Assembly: GCA_029433525.1 (NCBI GenBank)
Contig: JAQTIF010000001.1
Coordinates: 1 to 64,000 of the forward strand
Direction: 5' to 3'
DNA: 64,000 nucleotides
DNA from: Enterobacteriaceae bacterium ESL0689
GTDB lineage: Bacteria; Pseudomonadota; Gammaproteobacteria; Enterobacterales; Enterobacteriaceae
The notes beneath the pieces are model-generated. The model saw only the letters and a list, made by a program, of their open reading frames with translations, was not told where the DNA came from and did not search any database. Shown here piece after piece: positions 55,706 through 64,000 of this stretch (within the stretch, counting starts at the first letter, position 1; each line of letters begins with the position of its first letter). The translations under genes were made by a program, and so were the position numbers.

Positions 55706-56917
55706 TCACTCCTGGTAATGTGAAAAAATCAGGCTGCCATTAAGGCCGCCAAATCCCAGCGAATTACTCATCACCATCGGGGTGTTGAGTGGTAAGGGAT
55801 GGGTGGTATCGGGAATACGAAAATTCATTTCCGCAACCGGCGACTGACACGTAGCCATCGGCGGGACACACTGTTCACGCAGGATCTGGATCGACAGCAC
55901 CGCCTCCAGCGCACCAGCACTGCCCAGTAAATGGCCGGTTCCGCTTTTGGTGGAACTGATGACTATCGACTGTGGTGTCTGGCCAAAGACCTGCTGCATC
56001 GCTTGCAATTCATTGCTGTCATTCGCCTGGGTGCCCGTGCCATGACAATTGATGTAGCCTGGACGTTCATCACCGACAGAACGCAATGCCTGACGCATCG
56101 CTCGCACCAGGCCATCCGGAATCGGTGCCGTCAAATGGTGCCCGTCCGCCGCCAGTCCACAACTGCGAAAAATAGCCAGCGGGGTGGCACCCCGTGCCCG
56201 CGCATGATCCAGATCCTCCAGCACCATCATCGCGGCACCGTCCCCCATCACCATGCCTTTACGCTGACTGTCAAACGGGCGACAGGCATCGTGCGCAATC
56301 GCCCGCAGCGCATTAAAACCAGCAAAATCAGCCTCACGGACCTGATCACATCCGCCGACCAGCATCAATGGCATATCTCCCTGCCGGATGCGTTCAAAAG
56401 CATGGCTGAATGCAGCCACACTACTGACACAGGCGCAGGAAAAGACACTGACGGGTCCACCCGCATCTAATAACCGCGCTAATAACGTCGCCGCGCCGTC
56501 TAAGGTGGCATATTGCGCCTCTTCTGCGCTCTGACTCGCGGCGAATCGATCCATCGTGCCACCGCTGGTGGTGGCCATACTGATGCCCATTTGCGCCCGC
56601 ATTTCTGGGGTGATTCCCGCCTGTTGCAACGCTTCCTGAGCCGCCAGCCAGCCATAACCGGCGCAAGGTAAACGCTGATAATCGGCTTCATCCAGAGGCC
56701 AGGATGCTTGCAGCGACTGTTGCCATAACGCCTGGGGATCGACGGTATAAGCGCTTTGCGCACGAAAATCTGTACTGTCAAAATGTTTCGGAGCCGCAGG
56801 CAAAGCGCCACCCGCCAGCAAATATTGCCATAGCGCCGGAAGGCCAACTGTGTCACGGGTTAATGTTCCCAGCCCCATTACTGCTACCGTTTTTTCTTTC
56901 ATCCGTCTTTTCATCAT
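55706..56917 (-). CDS. 3-oxoacyl-ACP synthase (FabF-like ketosynthase), intact active site
   Basis: A 403-residue KAS-II-type ketosynthase. The Cys is in FSCACVSSVAAF, the first His in NCHGTGTQANDS, and the second in STKSGTGHLLGSAG, so the Cys-His-His triad is present. It is paired with the Cys-less homologue upstream, like KS and chain length factor. It probably condenses an acyl or pyrrolyl starter with malonyl units. An alternative start is ATG 56902. Confidence 0.9.
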   Translation of the reverse strand: MMKRRMKEKTVAVMGLGTLTRDTVGLPALWQYLLAGGALPAAPKHFDSTDFRAQSAYTVDPQALWQQSLQASWPLDEADYQRLPCAGYGWLAAQEALQQAGITPEMRAQMGISMATTSGGTMDRFAASQSAEEAQYATLDGAATLLARLLDAGGPVSVFSCACVSSVAAFSHAFERIRQGDMPLMLVGGCDQVREADFAGFNALRAIAHDACRPFDSQRKGMVMGDGAAMMVLEDLDHARARGATPLAIFRSCGLAADGHHLTAPIPDGLVRAMRQALRSVGDERPGYINCHGTGTQANDSNELQAMQQVFGQTPQSIVISSTKSGTGHLLGSAGALEAVLSIQILREQCVPPMATCQSPVAEMNFRIPDTTHPLPLNTPMVMSNSLGFGGLNGSLIFSHYQE

Positions 56918-56921
56918 CTGT

Positions 56922-57851
56922 TCAGCGATTCAGACGCAAATGAATCATTGCGCCTTCTGCTGCCGCAAAGGTATTCAGAATCCACTCGCCACTTAATGAT
57001 GCCCGTATCATTTCTGCCAGCTGCATAATCGTTGTCGTGCCTGATAGCTGGCGTGATCCGCAGTGGATAGCGTCAGGAGAGGGAGCATAATGGCGGTCAA
57101 TATCCTGCTGCAGCGACTCGGCAGCAGATTGTGGTGCGCTAATGGAAAGGATGCGGCAGGCTTCACTGCCTGCTCCCGCGTGCTGTAGCTCATTCACCCA
57201 TCGTTGTACCATGCTGGCGTGCGATCCTGAAAAACGCTTCAGTCCCAGCACTTCTGCCAGTACCCTGGCATCGCGCGCCCGAGCGCTGCTTTCGGTTTCC
57301 AGCAAGAGTACATTCATATGGTCGCTATCATGACCATCACCGCTCGTCTGTTGCCGATGTGCCTGCAACAAAGGAGAGAAAGACTCATAACCCACAACTA
57401 TCACACGCTGACAACGTTCTGCTAACAACCAGTCCCTGGCCATCATCAATGCATCCATCGCGGCCAGTTCGCCAGAGACAACCGCCGCCGCAGGCCCTAA
57501 CAGAGAAAATTCAATACTGATCGCCGACAGAGGAAAGCTATGTGTCGCTTTGGCAAATTCGATGGCATCAACCGCGCGTGGGCCTTTCTCGCGCAACGTG
57601 GTCAAAATGTTCTGCGTCACACTCATGCAGCCGTAACAGGCGCCGGAAACCAGACCGGTTTCTTCACCGGCCGTGCTGATATTGTCTAATCCCGCGTCAT
57701 GAAATAACTGCTGGCATAGCTGTAATAATTGCGCAGACGCCGCCGTCTGACGCCGATGCTTTATCTCCCTGGGGCGATCGCACGTTTCCTTATGCGATAA
57801 TGGCTCTGGTAACAGGCTTATCGCACCCGTAATAACTATCCTTTCCGTCAT
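56922..57851 (-). CDS. Ketosynthase-like protein without active-site Cys (CLF-like)
   Basis: A 309-residue member of the FabB/FabF family, shorter than the usual ~410. Where active enzymes have a TACTSG-type sequence it reads AAVVSGELAAM, so the catalytic Cys is missing. No second-His GHLLG motif is seen. It is the first gene of the leftward operon and starts at ATG 57851. A chain length factor or scaffold role with the next ketosynthase is likely. Confidence 0.8.
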   Translation of the reverse strand: MTERIVITGAISLLPEPLSHKETCDRPREIKHRRQTAASAQLLQLCQQLFHDAGLDNISTAGEETGLVSGACYGCMSVTQNILTTLREKGPRAVDAIEFAKATHSFPLSAISIEFSLLGPAAAVVSGELAAMDALMMARDWLLAERCQRVIVVGYESFSPLLQAHRQQTSGDGHDSDHMNVLLLETESSARARDARVLAEVLGLKRFSGSHASMVQRWVNELQHAGAGSEACRILSISAPQSAAESLQQDIDRHYAPSPDAIHCGSRQLSGTTTIMQLAEMIRASLSGEWILNTFAAAEGAMIHLRLNR

Positions 57852-58309
57852 GATTAAATTCAGCCACCATAGTTAAAGGTTATGATTAGTGTTATTGCTA
57901 TTTTATGTATCCGCGTTTTAACCAGTGTAATTAAAATAAACATCACGGTGTATTTAATTGCATACTCAACAATCACAAAAGATAACGCAGATGAATAAAT
58001 AAATTACATTCCGCCATAGCCTGTAGCATCGTCACGATCAACCATGATTATTGTAAAAAAACAATACTGATTTGTTTTTCGATGACAAAAAGTGATAAAA
58101 GATACTTAATATATGACAAGGAAGATAAAAAATCGCCAGCAAAAGAACTTCTTATTCACAATATAATTTATAAAAAACAAGATGATATGCGATGTAGCGA
58201 AGGTTTATCATGCTATTATTTTAATATTTAACATCATTGAGCATTCATTGTAATACTGTGTACTGCGCTTTTTAATATAGCGTATCCCAAACTGCAAAGG
58301 AAAAGTACG
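57852..58309. promoter_or_regulatory. Divergent control region between biosynthetic and export operons
   Basis: A 458-base AT-rich region with no gene. Both operons start here: the leftward one at 57851 and the rightward at 58310, the latter with an AAAGGAAAAG ribosome site. Many A/T runs suggest silencing by H-NS-like proteins. I could not assign a promoter with confidence; a TTGTAA...TATAGC pair lies near 58248-58280. Confidence 0.6.
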
Positions 58310-59059
58310 ATGAGTTCAGTAAAATCCTCATCACCAGAAATGGCACAACGCACTAGTGCTGGGTCAGCTGATGGAAATATTGCAATATTCAATTCCATCG
58401 TAAAAAAATATAATATGGACGGCTATCAGTTTACTGCAATAAAAAACGCCAGCTGTTCAATACCTACAGGAGAATTAACCTTTGTCTATGGTCCTTCGGG
58501 CAGTGGAAAATCTACCTTTTTAAATATGCTCGGCATGCTGGACAGGCCTGATGAAGGTAGTATTACCATTCTCGGTCAGGATGTCCTGACAATGGACGAT
58601 AATCAGGCGGCTGATTTCCGTTCTAAGCATATTGGCTTTATTTTTCAGTCGTTCAACCTGATCCCGGTACTTTCGGTACGGGAGAATGTTGAATTTCCGT
58701 TATTACGTCATCACCTGTCACGTCAGGAACGGCGTGAAAAAGCGGAATATTACCTGGAGTCTGTCGGACTGAAAGACTACACCAATCGTCGATTGGGTGA
58801 GATCAGCGGGGGTCAGCGTCAGCGTGTCGCCATCGCCCGTGCGCTGGTGACCACTCCGGCGTTGGTCATTGCCGATGAACCCACCGCAAATCTGGATTCT
58901 GCCACCTCAGATGAAATCATCCATCTGATGCTGGATATGCGCAGCCAGTTTGATACCAGTTTTGTTATTTGTACTCATAATGAAAGCCTGCTCAATGAAT
59001 CAGGGCGATTAATTCATATTGTTGATGGGGAACTGCAGGATATCGGAGGTCTGCAATGA
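58310..59059 (+). CDS. ABC transporter ATP-binding protein (MacB/LolD-like)
   Basis: A 249-residue ATPase. Walker A is GPSGSGKST, the Q-loop FIFQSFNLIPV, the signature ISGGQRQRVAIARAL, and Walker B VIADEPTANLD. This is the form of MacB/LolD ATPases that pair with FtsX-type permeases and act on outer-membrane-bound or exported molecules. It overlaps the permease start by 4 bases. Confidence 0.95.
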   Translation: MSSVKSSSPEMAQRTSAGSADGNIAIFNSIVKKYNMDGYQFTAIKNASCSIPTGELTFVYGPSGSGKSTFLNMLGMLDRPDEGSITILGQDVLTMDDNQAADFRSKHIGFIFQSFNLIPVLSVRENVEFPLLRHHLSRQERREKAEYYLESVGLKDYTNRRLGEISGGQRQRVAIARALVTTPALVIADEPTANLDSATSDEIIHLMLDMRSQFDTSFVICTHNESLLNESGRLIHIVDGELQDIGGLQ

Positions 59060-60444
59060 TCTGGCTAATCGCACTACGTAATTTACTGAAGAACGGCCAT
59101 CGTACATTTATTACCACTATCTCTATCGGTATTGGCGGTCTGGCGATGATGCTGTTTGGCGGATTTGTCACCTCCGTCTTTTATGGCGTGCAGACAGGGC
59201 TGATTCAGGATCAGGGACAATTGCAGATCTATCAGAAAGGTTATCTGCAATACGGTGCGGCCGATCCTGATAGCTACACCATCAATGATTATCAGGCGGT
59301 CTCGCGGTTGCTACTCAGTGATCCGCAACTACGTGAGCAGATCACCATTATCACGCCACAAATTTCCCTGGCAGGCATTGCCGGTGTGGTAGCTACCGAT
59401 AATAGCAAAACATTCATTGGCCGCGGGATTGTGCCACAGGACATCGATAAGATGCGGACGTGGGATGGCTGGAACGTTCAGGTCGTTACCCCCCCTACCG
59501 GACTACGGGAAGGTCAGCAGGATGGTGCCGTTATCGGTATCGGTATGGCTCGCCAGCTTGGCCTGTGCAAAACCCTGAATATTCCTGATTGTGAAGATCC
59601 ACCGCGCCTGAATAAAACCATTTCCGATGAGCAGATCGACGTTAATCATCTGATGTCTAACGAAGATAAAGCGCAGCTCAATCAACAAACGGATGTGACC
59701 AGAGGGCCACAGCTAAATCTGCTGGCTGCCAGCACCGAAGGCGCACCTAATATCGTCAGCGTGTATGTTAATAAGGCTCAGTCACAATCCAACCGGGCGA
59801 TGGATAACGCCTTTGTGATGATGAATTTTGATCTGGCACGTGAACTGCTGTATGGCGATCAGCCGCGAGCGACGGTTATGCTGGTACAGTTGCGTGATCC
59901 TGGTCGGGTGGAACAGGCCAAAGTGCTGATTCAGCAAAAGCTGGATGCCAGCGGTTTGCCACTGGAAGTGTTGGGGTTCAGCGAGGTTGATCCCTCTTTT
60001 GAACGAATTTTTAAAATGTTCTCCTTTATTTTTGGTGTCGTCTCTCTGTTCCTCGGGATTGTCATTATTTTCACCATTACCAATACCATCAATCTGACTG
60101 TGATGGAGCGAGTGAGTGAAATTGGTACTATCCGTGCGATGGGTTTCCGGCGCAGCTTTATTATGCGTATGTTCCTCGCGGAAAGCGCGTTGATGGGGCT
60201 GTTTGGTGTGATTACCGCATTGGTCATGACGCTGATCTTCAGCAGTATTATCAACAAAATGCAGCTACACTGGACACCACCGAGCAACGCTACGCCACTG
60301 ACGATCAAGCTGATGATCCTGGAAAATCCACCACTGGTGCTGGGTATTATGGCTTTTCTGCTTGTGCTTTCCGTCTTTGCCGCAATCTGGCCAACGTATA
60401 AAGCCTCACGCATGAATATCATTTCTGCCATCCATCATGTCTGA
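59056..60444 (+). CDS. ABC transporter permease (FtsX/MacB-type)
   Basis: A 462-residue inner-membrane protein with four membrane segments: one near residue 20, then three at residues ~320-450. The large periplasmic domain between (MacB_PCD-like) is residues 45-315. The FtsX core reads NLTVMERVSEIGTIRAMGFR. It partners the ATPase. The gene overlaps both neighbours. Confidence 0.92.
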   Translation: MIWLIALRNLLKNGHRTFITTISIGIGGLAMMLFGGFVTSVFYGVQTGLIQDQGQLQIYQKGYLQYGAADPDSYTINDYQAVSRLLLSDPQLREQITIITPQISLAGIAGVVATDNSKTFIGRGIVPQDIDKMRTWDGWNVQVVTPPTGLREGQQDGAVIGIGMARQLGLCKTLNIPDCEDPPRLNKTISDEQIDVNHLMSNEDKAQLNQQTDVTRGPQLNLLAASTEGAPNIVSVYVNKAQSQSNRAMDNAFVMMNFDLARELLYGDQPRATVMLVQLRDPGRVEQAKVLIQQKLDASGLPLEVLGFSEVDPSFERIFKMFSFIFGVVSLFLGIVIIFTITNTINLTVMERVSEIGTIRAMGFRRSFIMRMFLAESALMGLFGVITALVMTLIFSSIINKMQLHWTPPSNATPLTIKLMILENPPLVLGIMAFLLVLSVFAAIWPTYKASRMNIISAIHHV

Positions 60445-60460
60445 GAAAGAGAGATTCGTC

Positions 60461-61246
60461 ATGCGCAAGATAACGCTGAAATTTTTACATCTGGCTTGTG
60501 TATTTGCTTCATTCACCAGCCTGGCTACCCAGGCTGATCAGGCCCAGGATATTCTGCAACGTTCAGATGTGATCCGTAATCCACAAACCTCATTTGTGGT
60601 TAATGTGTCACTGAAGTTGTATGAAAATAACCGGTTGACTGATCAGAATCGGGTCACCACGCATTCCCGACATAACGCCAATGGGCAATTCCTGACCATC
60701 GTACATATCAATGAACCCAATCATGATCGGGGGAAATTATTACTACGTAACGATAATATCCTGTGGTTCTATGATCCTAAATCCAAAGCCTCAGTGCGCA
60801 TGTCCCCACGCCAGCGCTTGCTGGGTAATGCCTCAAATGGTGACGTCATCACCTCGAACTTTACCCTGGATTATGCGGCAACCCTGGATGGCGAAGAGTC
60901 GATCACCGACGGTGATCGTAATCTGCGTCCAGCATGGAAGCTGCAGCTGAGTTCGACTAACGACTTTGCGCCCTATAAAAAGGTAGAACTGTGGGTGGAT
61001 AAAGAAAATGATCGTCCGCTGAAAGGGAAATTCTATGGCAACAGTGGCAAGTTGCTGAAAGTAGCATGGTATCGCAACTGGCAGCCGGTCTTTGGTACGG
61101 TTCGGCCTACCGAAGTGGTGATCGGTGATGGCTTTAATCCCAATAAAGTGACGCTGATGCAGATGAGTGATTACCGGGAAAAAGATCTGCCGTTATCCTG
61201 GTTTAACAAAGAGTGGTTGTCTCATTTCACATTGCAGGAGGGCTAA
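60461..61246 (+). CDS. LolA-like periplasmic protein (outer-membrane lipoprotein-sorting family)
   Basis: About 261 residues. A signal sequence (MRKITLKFLHLACVFASFTS, cleaved after TQA) is followed by a LolA-like fold with NDNILWFYDPKSKASVRMSP. Proteins of this kind accompany FtsX-type ABC transporters and move lipids or lipid-like molecules. I chose ATG 60461 because it begins the signal sequence; ATG 60437, overlapping the permease stop, is the alternative. Confidence 0.85.
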   Translation: MRKITLKFLHLACVFASFTSLATQADQAQDILQRSDVIRNPQTSFVVNVSLKLYENNRLTDQNRVTTHSRHNANGQFLTIVHINEPNHDRGKLLLRNDNILWFYDPKSKASVRMSPRQRLLGNASNGDVITSNFTLDYAATLDGEESITDGDRNLRPAWKLQLSSTNDFAPYKKVELWVDKENDRPLKGKFYGNSGKLLKVAWYRNWQPVFGTVRPTEVVIGDGFNPNKVTLMQMSDYREKDLPLSWFNKEWLSHFTLQEG

Positions 61247-62565
61247 TGGGTTTGACACGATCGCCCCTTTATCTGAGTTGTCTGTTAGCCAGCCTGATGG
61301 TACAGGCCAACGACAATGTTCCGTTGTTGCCTGACTCGACGCCAGAACCTCTGGATAACGCGACTCACCATCCGTTAGGGGCGTTTAGTCTGGAACTGAA
61401 AAGTCAGGCTATGGCAGACTGGCAACCTCATGATAGCGCTATCACCAGCGGGCGGCTCGCCGCCCGTTTATATGGTCAGGGGGACCTCAGTGGTCCCTTT
61501 GGCATTGAGCTGAATACCCGGCTGCGCACCCAGGGCAATAGTCGGGAAGATTATCAGGTACAGAATAATATCCGTCTGGATGTGCAATCACTTGCTTTCA
61601 GTTATACCCCCTCCTCTTCCTGGCGATGGGTGGCCGGACGTACCAATATCCGTAATGGTGTCGCCAGCGGCTTCAATCCCACAGATTGGTTTAAGAATAA
61701 CAGTCAGGTGATCTTTGAGAGTCTTGATACCGCTAACCGACGTGAAGATCGTCTTGGCGTTGTCGCGCTGGAAGGCGTGTGGTTAAGTGAAGAAAGTGTA
61801 CTGAGTTTTGGCTATCGCCCCGACTTACATGTCCATTCTGACACGGCTGCCAGTAACAGCAACATTGTCGGGCTCGGTCTGGATCGCACCAATAACAGAG
61901 ACGCGGCTTTTGTAAAATATGCCCCCTCACCTGCCTCCTGGAACAATCTGTCGCTGACCCTGAGCTCATTATATGAGAGAGATCAGCCCAGTCTGGGAAA
62001 TGAGGTGAGCGTGGCCATGCTGGACAATGTCGTGCTGTACAACGAATGGTTTGCGCAACGCCGGAAAAATCTGACTGACGAGGCCCGGCGATCACAGGCA
62101 GGCGACAGGCGAATCTACCATCAGCTTGCCAGCGGTGTGACATGGTCAGTCCCTGAAAGTTTTGTGGGGAATGAGGATATTGCCATTAGCGTTGAATATC
62201 ACATTAATGAGGCGGGGATTAAGCAGTCACAGCTCGCGGCCTGGCGCAACGCGGTTGCCGGCGGCAATCGTCAGGCGCGCCGTATCGCACAGCTGGCGTC
62301 AATCCGACAGGAACCGTTAGCCAGGCAGCAATACTTTGGCCGACTGGCCTGGAATGATTTCTGGGGAGACAACGATCTTTCATTCATCACGACCGTAACA
62401 CCGATGGATGGCAGCGGTTTTGGCCAGCTGACGCTTAGCGCGCCCATCCAGCCCAATATGCGTCTTGATTTACAGGGTTATCACTATTTTGGTAGCAGCA
62501 ATACTATTTACGGTACTGCCGGTCGTAAAGACGGCTGGATGCTGTCGTTCATTATGACGCTTTAA
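61246..62565 (+). CDS. Outer-membrane beta-barrel-like protein (DUF1302-like)
   Basis: About 439 residues. A signal sequence ends near LMVQAND. The rest alternates short beta-strands with turns rich in Asn, Asp and Gly (RLRTQGNSREDYQVQNNIRL), ends in an aromatic-containing strand (GWMLSFIMTL), and matches the layout of outer-membrane barrels. ATG 61246 overlaps the LolA-like stop by one base. It may be the outer-membrane part of the export path. The family name is tentative. Confidence 0.72.
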   Translation: MGLTRSPLYLSCLLASLMVQANDNVPLLPDSTPEPLDNATHHPLGAFSLELKSQAMADWQPHDSAITSGRLAARLYGQGDLSGPFGIELNTRLRTQGNSREDYQVQNNIRLDVQSLAFSYTPSSSWRWVAGRTNIRNGVASGFNPTDWFKNNSQVIFESLDTANRREDRLGVVALEGVWLSEESVLSFGYRPDLHVHSDTAASNSNIVGLGLDRTNNRDAAFVKYAPSPASWNNLSLTLSSLYERDQPSLGNEVSVAMLDNVVLYNEWFAQRRKNLTDEARRSQAGDRRIYHQLASGVTWSVPESFVGNEDIAISVEYHINEAGIKQSQLAAWRNAVAGGNRQARRIAQLASIRQEPLARQQYFGRLAWNDFWGDNDLSFITTVTPMDGSGFGQLTLSAPIQPNMRLDLQGYHYFGSSNTIYGTAGRKDGWMLSFIMTL

Positions 62566-62582
62566 TTGTATGGGGATAACGT

Positions 62583-62843
62583 ATGGTGAAGAGATTATTG
62601 ATTGATGATGACGTTGAACACGCTTATCTGCTTCAGCAAGAGATGATACGCCATCATATTAATCTGTCATTTTGCCATACGCCTTCTCAGGATCTGAAGC
62701 TGATATTTGATATGCTGATTTATCGTCTCCGTTGCAAAATCCACCATATTACGATGGATGAAGATTTTATCTATACCGTTCGCGCTCACGGTTATATGCT
62801 ACGCGGCAAGCTGTCTCTATCGCCAAATAAAGGATTGCTCTAA
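62583..62843 (+). pseudogene. OmpR-family response regulator, internal deletion
   Basis: An 86-residue product joins the start of a receiver domain (MVKRLLIDDDVEHAYLLQQE, with the acidic pocket DDD) to the end of a winged-helix domain (MLIYRLRCKIHH, TVRAHGYMLRG). About 140 residues are missing, including the phosphorylated Asp and most of the DNA-binding domain. The frame is kept. The stop abuts the start of the sensor kinase (TAAATG), the normal order of such pairs. Confidence 0.8.
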
Positions 62844-64000
62844 ATGTATAAATGGTTTTCTTCCCGAACCATCTTTTCCATGTTATTGCTCAATACGATG
62901 GTATCGACCTGCGCTCTGGTTATCGTATTAGTATTTTCTCTGCAGCGTGTTGCCGATGAACACCCACGAAGATATCTGGCTAAAACACTGTTTTCTAATC
63001 TGGTATCCGGCAAAACACCCGATCAACTCACTCAAATATCTGTTGATGGCGTACAGATGGAGATAATCCCGCAAGATAAAATGTACTCCAATGTATACCG
63101 TACTTATCTCCCTTTGTTAGAAACGGCGTTGCATGATCCTGACGGCGTTGCCATGAGCACTAATGACGATCAGTACGTGGCTGCGGCATACAATGAAGGG
63201 AATTTTATTATTTTGCCGATGATCGGCCATTCATTGTCTTCCCATGCCATAAAGCTGCTCTGGTGGGTCGCAGCGGCGATTATTGTGATATTACTTGCCA
63301 ATTTCTACTCTATCCATTTGTTAACCCGCCCCTTTATCGAACTGCGACGCGGCGTGATGCATGCGAATAAAGGCGATCTCAAGTACCGAATCCCGCTTGA
63401 ACGAACCTATGGTGAGTACCACAGTCTGGCGGATAGCTTCAATAAAATGCTGCATCATATCAATCATATTCATGAAGCGCGCCGTCACATGCTGCTGGCG
63501 ATCCCGCACGAATTACGCACGCCACTGGCGCATCTGAAAGTACGTAAGGATCTTATCACTGATGAACCTTTGCGACTGGCGATCCTCGGAGATATCGTTA
63601 ATGTGGAACGGATCCTGGATGCCATTTTATACACCGAGAAAACGCATGTTGGTGAGGGCAATATCAGTCTGTGTAGCATCGATCTGGTGAGTTTTTTCAA
63701 CGAAGTCGTTGCGGAACAGAAGAACAGTAACAGCATCATTAAGCTGATAATTAATACTGTTAATCCGGTGTTTTATAGCCATTCCACCATGATGATGGTG
63801 TTAATGCGTAATCTGATCAGTAACGCGGTCTTCTATGGCCAGTCAAAACCTGTCACCATTACGATTGATGATGATAAAAACGGACTGCGGATCACCGTAG
63901 CCGATCAAGGTATTGGCATTGATAAGGATCAGATCCCTTTTCTTACTGAACCTTTCTGGCGCGCTGACCAGTCACGTCAGCGTGAATCCGGCGGCTATGG
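62844..64000 (+). CDS. Sensor histidine kinase, partial at window edge
   Basis: The frame is open from ATG 62844 to the end of the window (385 codons). Two membrane segments (about residues 10-32 and 140-162) flank a periplasmic sensor domain. A HAMP region is followed by the H-box IPHELRTPLAHL, the N-box MRNLISNAVFYG and the G1 box VADQGIGIDKDQ. It resembles RstB and CpxA-type kinases. The partner regulator upstream is defective, so signalling would need another regulator. Confidence 0.93.
   Translation, partial: MYKWFSSRTIFSMLLLNTMVSTCALVIVLVFSLQRVADEHPRRYLAKTLFSNLVSGKTPDQLTQISVDGVQMEIIPQDKMYSNVYRTYLPLLETALHDPDGVAMSTNDDQYVAAAYNEGNFIILPMIGHSLSSHAIKLLWWVAAAIIVILLANFYSIHLLTRPFIELRRGVMHANKGDLKYRIPLERTYGEYHSLADSFNKMLHHINHIHEARRHMLLAIPHELRTPLAHLKVRKDLITDEPLRLAILGDIVNVERILDAILYTEKTHVGEGNISLCSIDLVSFFNEVVAEQKNSNSIIKLIINTVNPVFYSHSTMMMVLMRNLISNAVFYGQSKPVTITIDDDKNGLRITVADQGIGIDKDQIPFLTEPFWRADQSRQRESGGY

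Noticed and set aside
55931..56470. 179-codon plus-strand frame opposite the ketosynthase
   Set aside because: A shadow of the KS gene, whose motifs are clear on the other strand.
50216..57851. Prodigiosin or pyoluteorin cluster
   Set aside because: Only the pyrrolyl-carrier part is shared; no modular PKS, halogenase, PigC/PigD/PigE or methyltransferase genes are present.

Overview
This window comes from a non-Escherichia member of the Enterobacterales. HtpG (38590-40464) is close to the E. coli protein along its whole length, the prophage sits in the 3' end of a thrW-type tRNA-Thr(CGT), and type I-E CRISPR repeats and IS903-like elements are present. The genome looks mobile and partly decaying: two IS903-like copies, a truncated IS5-family element, a family of short inverted-repeat elements, and many single-base frameshifts that fall mainly in the prophage.

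Region 1 (1-25739) is the right-hand part of a contractile-tailed prophage. It runs lysis genes, antirepressor modules with c4-like structured leaders, terminase, portal, head, sheath and tube, tape measure, baseplate, tail fibre, an acyltransferase cargo gene, a two-spacer type I-E CRISPR mini-array with its own promoter and terminator, more antirepressor genes, and a 46-bp P22-type attachment core. The integrase and the intact tRNA must lie left of the window. About nine structural or regulatory genes carry single-base indels, mostly in homopolymers.

Region 2 (25740-38306) is a mosaic: IS903-like copy 1, conjugation remnants (trbK/trbL), a LysR-MFS-dehydrogenase-hydrolase-aldo/keto reductase cassette bounded by divergent ~93-bp inverted repeats, an orphan VbhA-like antitoxin gene, a truncated IS5-family element, and IS903-like copy 2.

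Region 3 (38307-49190) holds htpG with a heat-shock promoter, a disabled toxin/immunity-like pair, a molybdenum hydroxylase operon (fused MoCo/FAD subunit, 2Fe-2S subunit, MocA-like cytidylyltransferase), an orphan T6SS-type Ser/Thr kinase and an unknown protein. Copies of a MITE-like element are scattered through it. One 144-bp copy interrupts the immunity-like gene, and removing it with one TTA duplication restores the frame.

Region 4 (50216-64000) is the most interesting. A leftward operon of eight coupled genes encodes a Cys-less ketosynthase-like protein, an intact ketosynthase, an acyl-CoA-dehydrogenase-like flavoprotein, a prolyl-AMP-ligase-like adenylation enzyme, a carrier protein, TrpD-like and TrpC-like enzymes with altered active-site motifs, and a MipA/OmpV outer-membrane protein. 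Ligase, dehydrogenase and carrier match the set that makes pyrrole-2-carboxyl-S-carrier from proline. Divergent genes encode an ABC transporter, a LolA-like protein, a beta-barrel-like protein, an internally deleted response regulator and a sensor kinase cut by the window edge. I infer an uncharacterised pyrrole-containing metabolite pathway with dedicated export.
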